A DNA stretch of 64,000 nucleotides. Source: Stutzerimonas frequens (lineage in GTDB: Bacteria; Pseudomonadota; Gammaproteobacteria; Pseudomonadales; Pseudomonadaceae). The stretch is from the NCBI RefSeq assembly GCF_024448335.1, contig NZ_JAMOHM010000014.1, positions 1-64,000 on the forward strand, read 5' to 3'. This document shows positions 35,459 through 46,013 of the stretch, piece by piece. The notes under the pieces were generated by a model. That model was not told the DNA's origin and made no database searches. It was given only the letters and a program-made list of their open reading frames with translations. Position 1 is the stretch's first letter; the number at the start of each line of letters is the position of its first letter. The position numbers and the translations under genes are program-made.

Positions 35459-36175
35459 ATGCGCCGCCTCAGTCTCTTTCTGCTTGCCCTGTTCTGCTGC
35501 ACCAACACTTACGCCGATGCGCCTCGCACCTTCCGCGAAGCGAAGAAGGTGGCCTGGACCCTCTATGCCGACCGGCCGGTGGACTTCTACTGCGGCTGCA
35601 GCTTCAAGGGCAATCGCATCGACCTGCGCAGCTGCGGCTACGTCCCGCGCAAGCAGCCCAAGCGCGCTCAACGGGTGGAGTGGGAGCACATCGTGCCAGC
35701 CTGGGTCATCGGCCATCAGCGGCAATGCTGGCAACAGGGCGGACGCAAGCACTGCACCGCCAACGATCCGGTGTTCAGCCGAGCCGAGGCCGACCTGCAC
35801 AACCTGGTCCCGGTGGTTGGCGAGGTGAACGGCGACCGCAGCAACTTCGGCTTCGGCATGCTCAGCGAAAAGCCCAGCCAGTACGGTGCCTGCCCTTTCG
35901 TGGTCAACTTCAAGCAGCGCACGGCCATGCCACCCGAGTACAGCCGCGGTGCCATCGCCCGCACCTATCTGTACATGAGCGAGCGCTACAAGCTGCGCCT
36001 GTCGAAACAGGACCGGCGCCTGTACGACATCTGGAACCGCCAGCATCCGGTCAGCGAATGGGAGCGCACGCGCAACCAGCGCATCGCCTGCGTGCAAGGC
36101 AATGCCAATCCCTTCGTGGGCCCGGCTGATCCGCGCAACTGCCACCGAGGCAAGAAAGCAGTCGCCGCACGCTGA
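35459..36175 (+). CDS. endA: Secreted endonuclease I (EndA/Dns family)
   Basis: Extracellular or periplasmic nonspecific nuclease of the His-Me finger type (238 residues). A signal peptide ([18 protein letters not shown]) is followed by the catalytic block [14 protein letters not shown] and [18 protein letters not shown]. Many Cys suggest disulfides in the exported protein. It probably degrades DNA for nutrient use or in the periplasm. It stands alone between the EamA gene and a small membrane-protein pair. Confidence 0.92.
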   Translation: MRRLSLFLLALFCCTNTYADAPRTFREAKKVAWTLYADRPVDFYCGCSFKGNRIDLRSCGYVPRKQPKRAQRVEWEHIVPAWVIGHQRQCWQQGGRKHCTANDPVFSRAEADLHNLVPVVGEVNGDRSNFGFGMLSEKPSQYGACPFVVNFKQRTAMPPEYSRGAIARTYLYMSERYKLRLSKQDRRLYDIWNRQHPVSEWERTRNQRIACVQGNANPFVGPADPRNCHRGKKAVAAR

Positions 36176-36252
36176 ACCGCCGACCGATCGCCTGCTTGCC
36201 GTGTCCCGCACATAGCGCCATGCTTGCCAGCACTCGGTCAGGACCGGACAAG

Positions 36253-36888
36253 ATGCCAACAACCAACCTTAACCTTGCGCTCGGGCTGGCGGTTCTGCTG
36301 GCCCTGATTGCTTCTGGAATAGACCCATACGATCGCGCGACCTGGTTGCTGGAAGTGGCACCGGTGCTGATCGCCGCGCCGATTCTGCTTTCCACCTACC
36401 GCCGCCACCCACTCACGCAATTGCTCTATGTGCTTATCGCAGCCCACGCGCTGGTGCTGATTCTGGGTGGGGCCTACACCTATGCGCGTGTGCCACTCGG
36501 TTTCTGGGTGCAGGAGCTGTTCGAGCTGAGCCGCAACCCCTACGACAAGCTGGGGCACTTCATGCAGGGGCTGGTTCCGGCGCTGCTGGCGCGGGAAATC
36601 CTGCTGCGCGGGCGGTACCTGTCCCATGGCTGGATGCTCAATCTGCTGGTGGTCTGCGTGGCCCTTGCCATCAGCGCATTCTATGAGTTGATCGAGTGGT
36701 GGGTGGCCCTCGCGGCCGGACAGGGGGCGATCGAATTCCTCGGCACGCAGGGCGATCCCTGGGACACCCAGTCGGACATGTTTCTCGCCCTGATCGGAGC
36801 CCTGAGTGCACTGCTGCTGTTCGCCAGGTTGCAGGACCGTCAGCTCGCGGCGCTGCCGGGAGCCGAAGCTGCGGCAACCCGGCCATGA
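36253..36888 (+). CDS. DUF2238 (YjdF-like) membrane protein
   Basis: A 211-residue protein with six predicted membrane segments. DUF2238-type blocks include YDKLGHFMQGLVPALLAREI and SAFYELIEWWVALAAGQGA, followed by GTQGDPWDTQSDMFLALIGA. The function of the family is unknown. The stop overlaps the next gene's ATG (ATGA), so the two are translationally coupled. I start at ATG 36253; an upstream ATG at 36196 gives a less hydrophobic N-terminus. Confidence 0.82.
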   Translation: MPTTNLNLALGLAVLLALIASGIDPYDRATWLLEVAPVLIAAPILLSTYRRHPLTQLLYVLIAAHALVLILGGAYTYARVPLGFWVQELFELSRNPYDKLGHFMQGLVPALLAREILLRGRYLSHGWMLNLLVVCVALAISAFYELIEWWVALAAGQGAIEFLGTQGDPWDTQSDMFLALIGALSALLLFARLQDRQLAALPGAEAAATRP

Positions 36889-37265
36889 TCCATCGCATCG
36901 GTGCCGACGCCCTGCTGCTTCTGCACCTGGGGTTCATTCTCTTCGCGCTGCTGGGAGGCCTGCTCGCACTCTGGCGTCCGCGGGCGATGCTCGTGCATCT
37001 GCCGGCAGCAGGATGGGCGATATTCGTCGAGCTGGCCGGTCGCGGCTGCCCGTTGACCCGCTGGGAGCAGTTACTGCGAGCGCGCGCCGGCGATGCCGGT
37101 TACAGCGAAGGATTCATCGAGCATTATCTGCTACCGCTGCTGTATCCCGACTGGCTCACTCTGCCGGTGCAATACGTGCTGGCAGGGGTGGTCGTGCTCT
37201 TCAATCTCGCGGTGTACGGCTGGGTTTGGTTTCAGCGGCGCCGGAACGCCGCCGAAGCGCCCTGA
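36885..37265 (+). CDS. DUF2784-like small membrane protein
   Basis: A 126-residue protein with about four membrane segments (LLLLHLGFILFALLGGLLALW, AAGWAIFVELAGRGCPLTRWE, VQYVLAGVVVLFNLAVYGWV). The pattern GCPLTRWEQLLR and GFIEHYLLPLLYP is typical of DUF2784. The function is unknown. It starts within the stop codon of the DUF2238 gene and converges on the omega-amidase gene 13 bases later. Confidence 0.8.
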   Translation: MIHRIGADALLLLHLGFILFALLGGLLALWRPRAMLVHLPAAGWAIFVELAGRGCPLTRWEQLLRARAGDAGYSEGFIEHYLLPLLYPDWLTLPVQYVLAGVVVLFNLAVYGWVWFQRRRNAAEAP

Positions 37266-37278
37266 AGGCACCGGCCGG

Positions 37279-38073
37279 TCAGGGCTTGAGCTCGAACGCG
37301 TCACCGTCATGGTAGGCCGGGAAGCGCTCGCGGAACGCGGCCAGATCGCGCGCCCGCAGCGTGCAGCGAAGCACCGCGTCGCTGTCGCCGCCGTTAAGCA
37401 AGGTGTCGCCCTTGAAATCGAGCACCTGGCTGTCACCGCTGTAGGGGTAGCCCTTGCCATCCTCGCCGACCCGATTGACCGCCGCCACGTAGCAGAGGTT
37501 TTCGATGGCCCGCGCCGGCAGCAGACGATTCCAGGCATCGCGGCGCGCCGCTGGCCAATTGGCCGTGTAGAGCATCAGGTCGGTGCCGTGCGGATCGCGG
37601 CTCCAGACCGGGAAGCGCAGGTCGTAGCAGATCAGCGGGCGCACCCGCCAGCCATTCACCTCGAACAGCGCCTGTTGCAGCCCTGGCGTGTAGTGCTTGT
37701 GCTCGCCAGCCATGCGGAACAGGTGGCGCTTGTCGTAATGCAGCACCTCGCCATCCGGCCGGGCCCAGAGCAGGCGATTGCGATGACTGCCGTCGGCGGC
37801 CTCGATGATCACGCTACCAGTGACCACTGCCTCCAGCCGCGCGGCCTGACTGCGCAGCCAGGCATAGGTCGGCCCCTCCTCCGGCTCGGCCAGGGCCGCC
37901 GAGTCCATGGAAAAGCCGGTGGTGAACATCTCCGGCAGGACGATCAGATCGGCACCGCGGGCCTGCTCGAGCAGCCCGGCGAAACGCTCACGGTTGGCAT
38001 CGGCATCCTGCCAGACCAGCGTGGTCTGAATCAGGGCCAGTTCGAGATCGGGCAGGCTGTTCAGATCGCGCAT
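37279..38073 (-). CDS. Omega-amidase / carbon-nitrogen hydrolase (YafV-like)
   Basis: Nitrilase-superfamily enzyme (264 residues) with the Glu-Lys-Cys triad visible: VLPEMFTTGF, DKRHLFRMAGE and LICYDLRFPVWSR. YafV-type enzymes hydrolyse alpha-ketoglutaramate. The aminotransferase gene overlaps it by 13 bases upstream, so the two form a coupled unit: glutamine-dependent transamination followed by ketoglutaramate hydrolysis, which pulls the transamination forward (known for the family; here inferred from the pairing). Confidence 0.9.
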   Translation of the reverse strand: MRDLNSLPDLELALIQTTLVWQDADANRERFAGLLEQARGADLIVLPEMFTTGFSMDSAALAEPEEGPTYAWLRSQAARLEAVVTGSVIIEAADGSHRNRLLWARPDGEVLHYDKRHLFRMAGEHKHYTPGLQQALFEVNGWRVRPLICYDLRFPVWSRDPHGTDLMLYTANWPAARRDAWNRLLPARAIENLCYVAAVNRVGEDGKGYPYSGDSQVLDFKGDTLLNGGDSDAVLRCTLRARDLAAFRERFPAYHDGDAFELKP

Positions 38074-39209
38074 AGTCGTTCCGCCGCCTGACGCAGCGTC
38101 TCCTCTCGTTTGGCAAAGCAGAAGCGCACCAGCCTGAGATCGGCCGGCGCATCCTGGTAGAACACCGAGATCGGGATGCTCGCCACACCGTGCTCGCGGG
38201 TCAGCCATTCGGCCATGGCGACGTCGTCGAGGTCGGGGCGGATCGCCGAGTAATCGGCCAGCTGGAAGTAGGTGCCAGCGGCGCGGGTGAAGCGGAAGCG
38301 GGAGCCAGCCAGCAGGTCGCAGAACAGGTCGCGCTTGGCCTGATAGAACGCCGGGAGCTCGCGGACGTGTTCCGGATGCGCCGCCATGAAGTCGGCCAGG
38401 GCCCATTGCAGAGGCGTGACGCCGGTGAAGCTGACGTACTGGTGCACCTTGCGCAGCTCGCTGCTGAGAGCAGGCGGCGCCACCACGTATCCGGTCTTCC
38501 AGCCGGTGACGTGATAGGTCTTGCCGAACGAGCTGATGACGAAGGCACGCTGATACAGCTCCTCGTGACGCAGCACGCTGGCGTGCTCCCGGCCGTCGAA
38601 TACGAGGTGCTCGTAGACCTCGTCGCTGAGCAGGTAGATGTCGCGCTCGCGGATCAGTGCCGCCAGCCGTTCCAGATCGCTGCCATCGATCAACGCACCG
38701 CTGGGATTGTGCGGGGTGTTGAGCACGATCATCCGCGTGCGCGGGGTGATGGCATCGGCCAGTCGCTGCCAGTCGATCCGGAAGTCCGGCAGGCTCAGCT
38801 GCTGGTGGATACAGGTGCCTCCGGCCAGTTGCACGGACGGCTCGTAACTGTCGTAGCAGGGATCGAAAACGATCACCTCGTCGCCGGGGCGGATCACCGC
38901 CTGGATCGCACAGAAGATTGCCTGCGTGGCGCCAGGGGTGATGGTGACTTCGCTGGCGACGTCCACCTGCCGTCCGTACAGGCCAGCCACCTTGGCCGCC
39001 ACCTGCTCGCGCAGCGCCGGCAGACCGGTCATCGGGGCGTACTGATTGTGGCCGCTCATGACGTGGCGAGCGACGGCCTCGCGCAGCGCCTCGGGACCAT
39101 CGAAGTCGGGAAAGCCCTGGGAAAGATTCAGTGCACCGGTGTCGGCCGCGAGCTGAGACATGGTGGTGAAGATGGTCGTGCCGACATTGGGCAATTTACT
39201 GGTGAGCAT
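38061..39209 (-). CDS. PLP-dependent methionine/glutamine aminotransferase (YbdL/MtnE-like)
   Basis: Class I aminotransferase of 382 residues. Visible: NLSQGFPDFDGPEALREAV, TPGATQAIFCAI, VLNTPHNPSGALI, and the PLP-lysine in SSFGKTYHVTGWKTGYV. These are typical of YbdL-type enzymes preferring methionine and aromatic amino acids with 2-oxo acids such as ketomethylthiobutyrate. The gene overlaps the omega-amidase gene, supporting a role in methionine salvage with glutamine as amino donor. Confidence 0.9.
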   Translation of the reverse strand: MLTSKLPNVGTTIFTTMSQLAADTGALNLSQGFPDFDGPEALREAVARHVMSGHNQYAPMTGLPALREQVAAKVAGLYGRQVDVASEVTITPGATQAIFCAIQAVIRPGDEVIVFDPCYDSYEPSVQLAGGTCIHQQLSLPDFRIDWQRLADAITPRTRMIVLNTPHNPSGALIDGSDLERLAALIRERDIYLLSDEVYEHLVFDGREHASVLRHEELYQRAFVISSFGKTYHVTGWKTGYVVAPPALSSELRKVHQYVSFTGVTPLQWALADFMAAHPEHVRELPAFYQAKRDLFCDLLAGSRFRFTRAAGTYFQLADYSAIRPDLDDVAMAEWLTREHGVASIPISVFYQDAPADLRLVRFCFAKREETLRQAAERLCAI

Positions 39210-39365
39210 GACGATCGTCCGACAGGCCTGCCGTTTGGGACTCGGCAGCGAAGGCGGACAGGATAGCCGATGAGCGCGCCCCGATACGAGACGCGGCGGC
39301 CGACCGCCTGCCCGGGCTGCTACAGTTCAGGCAATGGCCAACCCCACCGACCATAAGGAACCTCA

Positions 39366-40160
39366 ATGCCGAACCTTTCCGTCAGCGACCTCTGGAGTGA
39401 CCTGCAGGCACAGGCGCAACGCGCCTTGGACAGCGAGCCGACCCTGGCCACGATCGTCAGTCAGAGCATCCTCGATCAGCCGGACTTCGGTGGTGCGCTC
39501 GCCCACCGTATCGGCCATGCCCTGGCCGACGGCGCCGAGCAGAGCCATACCCTGACCGATCGCTTCGCCGGCCTGCACCACCAGCTTCCTGCGCTCGCCG
39601 AGACGGCCTGCTGCGACCTGCAGGCGATCGTCAGCCGCGATCCGGCATTCGACAGTGCACTGGAAGTGTTCCTGTTCTCCAAGGGCTTTCTGGCACTGCA
39701 GGCGTATCGCATCGGACATCAGCTGCATGGTCGCGGCGAGCGCTTGCTGGCAATGTTCATCCAGGCGCGCTGCAACGAACGCCTCGGCATCGACATCAAT
39801 CCGGCCAGCCGTATCGGCAGCGGGATCATGCTCGACCATGGCACCGGAATCGTCATCGGCGAGACGGCGGTGGTCGGCGACGATGTATCGATCCTGCAGG
39901 GCGTGACGCTGGGCGGGACCGGCAAGGAAGGCGGCGACCGTCACCCCAAGGTGCGCAGCGGCGTGATGATCGGCGCCGGAGCGAAGATCCTCGGCAACAT
40001 CGAGATCGGCGAAGGCGCCAAGGTAGGCGCCGGCAGTATCGTCCTGCATCCCGTCGCGCCACATACCACGGTGGTCGGCAATCCGGCCCGCCAGGTCGGC
40101 AAGCCGCGCCATGCACGACCAGCCCTGGACATGGACCAGTCGTTCGACGGAGATGGCTGA
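39366..40160 (+). CDS. cysE: Serine O-acetyltransferase (CysE type)
   Basis: Makes O-acetylserine for cysteine synthesis. The 264-residue protein has the helical N-terminal domain (about 1-140), then the left-handed beta helix of hexapeptide repeats with [40 protein letters not shown] and [19 protein letters not shown]. The catalytic His-Asp pair is in LDHGTG and the family's DPAFDSALEVFLFSKGF region. A second serine acetyltransferase gene lies at 55215-55991, so the cell has two. It converges on der with four bases between them. Confidence 0.92.
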   Translation: MPNLSVSDLWSDLQAQAQRALDSEPTLATIVSQSILDQPDFGGALAHRIGHALADGAEQSHTLTDRFAGLHHQLPALAETACCDLQAIVSRDPAFDSALEVFLFSKGFLALQAYRIGHQLHGRGERLLAMFIQARCNERLGIDINPASRIGSGIMLDHGTGIVIGETAVVGDDVSILQGVTLGGTGKEGGDRHPKVRSGVMIGAGAKILGNIEIGEGAKVGAGSIVLHPVAPHTTVVGNPARQVGKPRHARPALDMDQSFDGDG

Positions 40161-40164
40161 GCGA

Positions 40165-41664
40165 TCAGCGCTTCTTGTCGCGGCGCTTCTTCTCGGCCTT
40201 CTTGTGGTGCGACATGAGGCGGCGCTTCTTGTTGACCTGGCGGTCGGTGAGCGTGTTCTTCCTGCCCTCGTAGGGATTGTCACCGCCCTTGTACTCGATG
40301 CGGATCGGCGTGCCGACCAGCTTCAGCACACGCCGGTAGGTATTCTCCAGGTAGCGCGTATAGGACTTGGGCACCGCCTCAACCTGGTTGCCGTGGATCA
40401 CGATCAGCGGCGGGTTGGCACCACCCAGGTGGGCATAACGCAGCTTGATGCGCCGGCCGTTGACCATGGGCGGCTGGTGCTCGCGCACGGCGTCCTCGAG
40501 GATCTGCGTCAGGCGGCTGGTCGGCCAGCGGGTGATCGCCGACTTGAACGCGGCCTGCACCGACTTGTACAGGTGCCCTACCCCGGTGCCGTGCTTGGCT
40601 GAAATGAAATGGATGTCGGCGTAGTCGACGAAGAACAGCCGGCGCTCCAGCTCGGTCTTCACGTAGTCCTTCTCGCCCTGCTCCATGCCGTCCCACTTGT
40701 TCAGCGCGATGACCAGGGCGCGGCCGGTCTCCAGCACGAAACCCAGCAGGTTGAGGTCATGCTCGACGACACCTTCACGGGCATCCATGACGAAGATCAC
40801 GACGTTGGCGTCCTGGATCGCCTGCAGCGTCTTGACCACCGAGAACTTTTCCACCGCCTCGAAGATCTTGCCGCGGCGGCGCACACCGGCGGTGTCGATT
40901 AGCGTGTACTTTTCCTCGTCGCGCTCGAAGGGGATGTAGATGCTGTCGCGCGTGGTGCCGGCCTGATCGTAGACGATGACCCGCTCCTCACCGAGCATGC
41001 GATTGACCAGTGTCGACTTGCCGACATTGGGCCGCCCGATGATGGCGATCTTGATGCCTTCCTTCTCGCTCGGACCCGGGATGCGCTTGGGCTCCTGGCC
41101 TTCGGCGACGACTTCCTCGCCGTCCGCGGGCTCGCTGCCCTCCTCGCCTTCCTCGGTCTGCTCGGCATCGTCGCGGGGGAAGATGCCGAGTGCCTGCTCG
41201 AGCATATGACTGATGCCACGCCCATGGGCGGCGGCGATCGGTAGCGCGTCGCCCAGGCCCAACGGGCTGAACTCGGCACGGGCGATGTCCGGATCGACGC
41301 TGTCGACCTTGTTCGCGACCAGGAAGCAGCGCTTGTTCCGCTTGCGCAGGTGTTCGCCGATCATCTGGTCCGCGGCGGTCAGTCCGGCGCGCGAGTCGAC
41401 CATGAACAGCACGGCATCGGCTTCCTCGATGGCCTGCAGCGATTGCTCGGCCATCTTCGCATCGATGCCTTCCTCGTCACCGGAAATACCACCGGTGTCG
41501 ATCACGATGTAGGTGCGCCCCTGCCACTTGGCCTCGCCATATTGGCGATCACGGGTCAGCCCGGCGTACTCGGCGACGATGGCGTCGCGGCTCTTGGTCA
41601 GGCGATTGAACAGGGTGGATTTGCCGACGTTCGGACGACCCACCAGGGCGATTACGGGAACCAT
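40165..41664 (-). CDS. der: Ribosome biogenesis GTPase Der (EngA)
   Basis: Essential GTPase for 50S subunit maturation (499 residues). Two G domains in tandem are visible: G1 motifs [15 protein letters not shown] (N-terminus) and [15 protein letters not shown] (about residue 210), with DTGGISGD and [10 protein letters not shown] as G3 and NKVDSVD and NKWDGM as G4. A KH-like C-terminal domain ends in basic [12 protein letters not shown]. An acidic Glu-rich linker joins the G domains. ATG 41664 is preferred over the 41676 extension. Confidence 0.97.
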   Translation of the reverse strand: MVPVIALVGRPNVGKSTLFNRLTKSRDAIVAEYAGLTRDRQYGEAKWQGRTYIVIDTGGISGDEEGIDAKMAEQSLQAIEEADAVLFMVDSRAGLTAADQMIGEHLRKRNKRCFLVANKVDSVDPDIARAEFSPLGLGDALPIAAAHGRGISHMLEQALGIFPRDDAEQTEEGEEGSEPADGEEVVAEGQEPKRIPGPSEKEGIKIAIIGRPNVGKSTLVNRMLGEERVIVYDQAGTTRDSIYIPFERDEEKYTLIDTAGVRRRGKIFEAVEKFSVVKTLQAIQDANVVIFVMDAREGVVEHDLNLLGFVLETGRALVIALNKWDGMEQGEKDYVKTELERRLFFVDYADIHFISAKHGTGVGHLYKSVQAAFKSAITRWPTSRLTQILEDAVREHQPPMVNGRRIKLRYAHLGGANPPLIVIHGNQVEAVPKSYTRYLENTYRRVLKLVGTPIRIEYKGGDNPYEGRKNTLTDRQVNKKRRLMSHHKKAEKKRRDKKR

Positions 41665-41694
41665 ACGGCTCTCCACTGCGATATTTCAGAAAAC

Positions 41695-41722
41695 ACGAAG
41701 GCCGCTGCAAGGCAGCGGCCGA
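41695..41722 (-). terminator. Hairpin between bamB and der
   Basis: GGCCGCTG (41713-41720 on the minus strand sense) and CAGCGGCC form a near-perfect stem around CCTTG, followed by TTCGTGTTTTC. It probably attenuates or ends the long isc-to-bamB transcripts before der. Confidence 0.6.
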
Positions 41723-41766
41723 ATATTCATGGCTCCGCCAGGCGGAGCTGGCGGCTCAGCGGGTGG

Positions 41767-42915
41767 TCAGTCAGCCTGACGGATCGTCAGCGCCACCAGC
41801 TTGCCGTCATTGGCGAAGGCATACAGCCAGTCACCCTCCACCACTGGGCGTGCCCGTACACCAGAGCTGTCGATCCGCTCGCGAGCGACAAAGCGGCCAT
41901 CGACCTGACTCAGGAAATGCAGATAGCCCTCCCGGTCACCGACCACCACATAGCTGGAAAGCACCGCAGGGGCCGAAAGCTGACGACGGGCCAACGAATC
42001 ATTGCGCCACAACGCGGTGGTGGAGCGCTCGTCGATGCCCTCGACGGTACCATCTGCCAGGCTCAGGTAGACACTGCCATAGCCGAGCGCCACTCCGGAG
42101 TAGCTGGATGCGTCACGCTGCCAGAGCACTCGGCCGCTTTCCAGCTCCAGCGCTGCAGCGCGGCCCTGGTAAGTCGCGACGTACAGCGTGCCGCCAGACA
42201 GCAGCAGGCCACCATCGATGTCCACCACCCGCTCCAGCTCGGAGCGACCTTGAGGTATCGCCACTCGCTGCTCCCAGACCGGCAAACCGCGGCGGGTATC
42301 CAACGCAATGACCTTGCCACTGGAAAGGCCGGCGATCGCCAGCTGATTGGTCAGCAAAGGCGCTCCGGTACCGCGCAGGGTGAGTACCGCGGGCGAGCTC
42401 TCGTAGCTCCAGCGCTGCGCGCCTGTGTCGATTTCCAGGGCGATCAGCCGATCGTCCTGGGTCTGCACCAGTACGATATCGCCGTTGACGGCCGGTGCAG
42501 CCAGCACTTCGCTGCTGACCTGGCTGCGCCAGCGCTCTTCGCCGGAACTCACATCCAGCGCCAGCACCTCGCCACGCAGGGTGCCGATCAGCACCAGACC
42601 GTAGCCGGCACCTACCGCACCTGACACCGGCGTATCGAGCTTCTTCTTCCAGTTGACCTTGCCGGTCAAGCGATCCATCGACACCACCAGCCCCTCGACA
42701 TCGGCGGCGTAGATCTGGTCGCCATAAACGACCGGCGTCAGCAGGTTGTAAGTCTCACCCTGACCTTCACCAATCGAGCGGCTCCACTCCTCCTTCAAGG
42801 AGATTTCTGCCTCGAACTTGGTCAGCTCGGCCGGCTCCGGCTCTTTGGTGTTGTTGCTGCTGCAACCGGTGGCCAGTACGGCCAGGGTCAGCAACGCGGC
42901 AGTTTTCCAACACAT
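41767..42915 (-). CDS. bamB: Outer membrane assembly lipoprotein BamB
   Basis: Periplasmic-face lipoprotein of the BAM complex that inserts outer-membrane barrels. A lipobox VLATGC precedes the mature Cys. The 382-residue chain contains PQQ-like beta-propeller repeats (GKVNWKKKL, GEERWRSQ, GAQRWSYE, GLPVWEQR, RVLWQRD). It follows yfgM by three bases in the usual hisS-yfgM-bamB-der order. Confidence 0.95.
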   Translation of the reverse strand: MCWKTAALLTLAVLATGCSSNNTKEPEPAELTKFEAEISLKEEWSRSIGEGQGETYNLLTPVVYGDQIYAADVEGLVVSMDRLTGKVNWKKKLDTPVSGAVGAGYGLVLIGTLRGEVLALDVSSGEERWRSQVSSEVLAAPAVNGDIVLVQTQDDRLIALEIDTGAQRWSYESSPAVLTLRGTGAPLLTNQLAIAGLSSGKVIALDTRRGLPVWEQRVAIPQGRSELERVVDIDGGLLLSGGTLYVATYQGRAAALELESGRVLWQRDASSYSGVALGYGSVYLSLADGTVEGIDERSTTALWRNDSLARRQLSAPAVLSSYVVVGDREGYLHFLSQVDGRFVARERIDSSGVRARPVVEGDWLYAFANDGKLVALTIRQAD

Positions 42916-42918
42916 CGA

Positions 42919-43560
42919 TTACGCCTCCCCTCGGGCCAGATCATCCAGTTTCATTTGCAGGCCGCCGATGGCCGCATCCTGAGACAGCGACTCCTTGGCC
43001 TTGCTGTAAGCGGCATGCGCCTCGTCATCGCGACCGAGTTGCACCAACAGGTCACCCTTGAGTTCCTCACGGCTGGCAGCGAAGGCTTTGTCAGCCTCAC
43101 CGTCCAGCAGCTTTAGCGCTTCATCCGCCTTGTCCTGCGCCGCCAGTACCCGCGCCAGGCGTTGACGGGCGAGCTCGTCCAGCGTCTTGTCGGCTGGCTT
43201 GTCGAGGATCGCACGCAGTTCGCTTGCGGCCTCATCGAGACGACCGGCCTCGACCGCAACCTTGGCGATGAACAGGCTGCCGTACTGCGCATAATGCGTC
43301 CCGGCGAAATCCTTCTTGAGCAGATTGCCCAGACGCGAAACTTCGGCGGCATCGACTTCACCCGACTCCAGCGCGGCAGTCAGCAGCTGCTGGTAGAGGA
43401 CCGAGGCACTCTGCGCCTGATTGATCTGGTGCTTCTGCCAGAATTGCCAACCGAACACCAATACCAGGGCAATCACGGCGCCGAGCATCAACGGCTTGCC
43501 GTTGCGCTGCCACCACTCTTTGATCTGCGCCAGTTGCTCTTCTTCAGTACCCGAGGTCAC
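42919..43560 (-). CDS. yfgM: YfgM-like TPR protein
   Basis: Inner-membrane-anchored periplasmic TPR protein, an ancillary SecYEG/chaperone partner in E. coli. The 213-residue protein has a short cytoplasmic start (EEEQLAQIKEWWQRNGKPLM), one membrane segment (LGAVIALVLVFGWQFW) and TPR-like helices. It starts with GTG at 43560, with AAGGAG eight bases upstream. It is coupled to bamB. Confidence 0.9.
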   Translation of the reverse strand: MTSGTEEEQLAQIKEWWQRNGKPLMLGAVIALVLVFGWQFWQKHQINQAQSASVLYQQLLTAALESGEVDAAEVSRLGNLLKKDFAGTHYAQYGSLFIAKVAVEAGRLDEAASELRAILDKPADKTLDELARQRLARVLAAQDKADEALKLLDGEADKAFAASREELKGDLLVQLGRDDEAHAAYSKAKESLSQDAAIGGLQMKLDDLARGEA

Positions 43561-43588
43561 GCTGTCACTCCTTTTTATTCGCTAAGTC

Positions 43589-44878
43589 TCAGACCTGCTC
43601 GAGGCAGGCAGCCAGACGCTCGGGCAGAGCATCCCAGGCAATGCTTTGTTGCTCGCTGTCGTCGCGCAGCGGCTTGCAACCTACCACGCGCCCGGCCAGT
43701 TCGTCGTCACCCAGAATCAGCGCATAGCGCGCACCGCTCTTGTCGGCCTTCTTGAACTGGCTCTTGAAGCTACCGCCGCCGGCATTGACCAGCAGGCGCA
43801 GCCCCGGCAGCTCGTCGCGCAGGCGCTCGGCCAGGGCCAGTGCGGCCAGCTCTGCGGCCTCGCCGAATGCACAGATGTAGGCATGCGGCGTCGGGTTCAA
43901 AGCCTCCGGCACCAACTCGAGGGTCTCCAGCAGCAGCACCAGACGCTCGACGCCCATGGCGAAGCCGACACCCGGCGTCGGCTTGCCGCCGAACTGACTG
44001 ACCAGGCCATCGTAACGCCCGCCTGCACAGACAGTGCCCTGCGCACCCAGCTTGTCGGTGACCCACTCGAAAACGGTGCGGCCGTAGTAGTCCAGGCCGC
44101 GAACCAGCTTGGGGTTGATCTCGTAAGCGATGCCGACTGCATCGAGACGCGCTTTCAGGCCTTCGAAATGCACGCGCGACTCTTCGTCGAGGTAGTCATG
44201 CAACGTCGGCGCATAGGCCAGCAGCGCCTGAGTCTGGGCATTCTTGCTGTCGAGAATGCGCAAAGGATTGGTCGTCAGGCGACGCCGACTGTCCTCGTCG
44301 AGCTGGTCGAAACGCTGCTGCAGGTATACCACTAGGGCATCGCGATAACGCGCACGTGCTTCACTGGAACCCAGGCTGTTGAGCTGCAGCGTCACTGCAT
44401 CAGCGAGGCCGAGCTGCTTCCACAGGCGCGCGGTCAGTACGATCAGCTCGGCATCGATATCGGGTCCCGGCTGGTTGAACACTTCCACACCAATCTGGTG
44501 GAACTGCCGGTAGCGACCCTTCTGCGGTTTCTCGTAGCGGAACATCGGCCCGGTGTACCAGAGCTTTTGCACTTGCCCGCCACCAGCCATGCCATGCTCG
44601 AGCACGGCGCGCACGCAGCCGGCGGTGCCCTCGGGACGCAGGGTCAGGGACTCTTCGTTGCGATCGAGGAAGGTATACATTTCCTTGTCGACCACATCGG
44701 TGCCTTCGCCGATGCCGCGGGCGAACAGGTCGGTGAACTCCAGGATCGGCAGACGGATCTCGCTGTAGCCGTAGCTGTCCAGCAGCTGCGCGAAGGTGCC
44801 TTCGAGGTAGCGCCAGATCGGTGTCTGCGCAGGCAGGATGTCATTCATGCCACGAATGGCTTGCAGGGACTTGCTCAA
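43589..44878 (-). CDS. hisS: Histidyl-tRNA synthetase
   Basis: Class II synthetase charging tRNA-His (429 residues). Motif 2 lies in the [20 protein letters not shown] region; the histidine A motifs [15 protein letters not shown] and [11 protein letters not shown] are clear. The start is TTG at 44878 ([13 protein letters not shown]), with AAGGA nine bases upstream; no nearby ATG gives the conserved N-terminus. Confidence 0.97.
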   Translation of the reverse strand: MSKSLQAIRGMNDILPAQTPIWRYLEGTFAQLLDSYGYSEIRLPILEFTDLFARGIGEGTDVVDKEMYTFLDRNEESLTLRPEGTAGCVRAVLEHGMAGGGQVQKLWYTGPMFRYEKPQKGRYRQFHQIGVEVFNQPGPDIDAELIVLTARLWKQLGLADAVTLQLNSLGSSEARARYRDALVVYLQQRFDQLDEDSRRRLTTNPLRILDSKNAQTQALLAYAPTLHDYLDEESRVHFEGLKARLDAVGIAYEINPKLVRGLDYYGRTVFEWVTDKLGAQGTVCAGGRYDGLVSQFGGKPTPGVGFAMGVERLVLLLETLELVPEALNPTPHAYICAFGEAAELAALALAERLRDELPGLRLLVNAGGGSFKSQFKKADKSGARYALILGDDELAGRVVGCKPLRDDSEQQSIAWDALPERLAACLEQV

Positions 44879-44894
44879 TGGGATTCCTTAAAGA

Positions 44895-46013
44895 TCAGCT
44901 GCGCGCGATAACCGCCGCGTCGGACGCAAGCTTCTCAGCGGCCTTGCGCCGGATAAGCTGCTCCAGCTCATCGACGAGGTTTTCGTTGTTCAGTTTCTGC
45001 GCCGGCTTGCCATCGATGTAGACCAGGTTGTTCGGGCTGCCACCGGTCAGGCCGACATGGGCTTCCTTGGCCTCGCCCGGCCCGTTCACCACGCAGCCGA
45101 TCACCGCGACGTCCATCGGCACCAGCAGGTCCTCGACGCGGTTTTCCAGCTCATTCATGGTCTTGACCACATCGAAGTTCTGCCGCGAACAGCTCGGGCA
45201 GGCGATGAAGTTGATGCCGCGCGAGCGCAGACGCAGGGACTTGAGGATATCGAAACCGACCTTGATCTCCTCGACGGGGTCGGCCGCCAGCGACACGCGA
45301 ATGGTGTCGCCAATACCTTCGGCGAGCAGCATGCCCAGGCCCACCGCGGATTTCACCGTACCGGAGCGCAACCCACCCGCCTCGGTGATGCCCAGGTGCA
45401 GCGGCTGCTCGATCTGCCCGGCCAGCAGCCGATAGGCTTCCACCGCCATGAATACATCGGAGGCCTTGACGCTGACCTTGAAGTCCTGAAAGTCCAGACG
45501 GTCGAGATGATCCACATGACGCAGCGCAGATTCCACCAGCGCCTGCGGTGTCGGCTCGCCGTACTTCTTCTGCAGATCCTTCTCCAGCGAACCGGCGTTG
45601 ACGCCGATACGGATCGGGATGCCTTTGTCACGTGCAGCATCGACCACGGCACGGACACGATCTTCGCGGCCGATATTGCCTGGATTGATACGCAGGCAAT
45701 CGACGCCGAGTTCGGCCACGCGCAGGGCGATCTGATAGTCGAAGTGAATGTCGGCAACCAGCGGTAGCGTCACACGCTGCTTGATCCGCCCAAAGGCTTC
45801 TGCGGCTTCCATAGACGGCACCGAGACCCTGACGATATCGGCACCGGCATTGGCCAGGCGCTGGATTTGCCCGACCGTTGCGTCGACATCACAGGTTTCG
45901 GTGTTGGTCATGCTCTGTACGGAAATCGGCGCATCGCCACCGACCGCAACGCCACCCACCCAGATCTTGCGGGATTGGCGACGCTTGATAGGAGATTCGG
46001 AATGCATGATCAC
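44895..46013 (-). CDS. ispG: 4-hydroxy-3-methylbut-2-en-1-yl diphosphate synthase (IspG/GcpE)
   Basis: Iron-sulfur enzyme of the MEP isoprenoid pathway. The 372-residue protein has [20 protein letters not shown], a TIM-barrel with [13 protein letters not shown], and the [4Fe-4S] Cys region [13 protein letters not shown] plus [11 protein letters not shown]. The start is GTG at 46013, sharing bases with the rodZ stop; an ATG at 46007 is possible, but the GTG gives the same N-terminal length as P. aeruginosa IspG as I recall it. It depends on Fe-S clusters, and the isc operon lies in the same cluster. Confidence 0.96.
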   Translation of the reverse strand: MIMHSESPIKRRQSRKIWVGGVAVGGDAPISVQSMTNTETCDVDATVGQIQRLANAGADIVRVSVPSMEAAEAFGRIKQRVTLPLVADIHFDYQIALRVAELGVDCLRINPGNIGREDRVRAVVDAARDKGIPIRIGVNAGSLEKDLQKKYGEPTPQALVESALRHVDHLDRLDFQDFKVSVKASDVFMAVEAYRLLAGQIEQPLHLGITEAGGLRSGTVKSAVGLGMLLAEGIGDTIRVSLAADPVEEIKVGFDILKSLRLRSRGINFIACPSCSRQNFDVVKTMNELENRVEDLLVPMDVAVIGCVVNGPGEAKEAHVGLTGGSPNNLVYIDGKPAQKLNNENLVDELEQLIRRKAAEKLASDAAVIARS

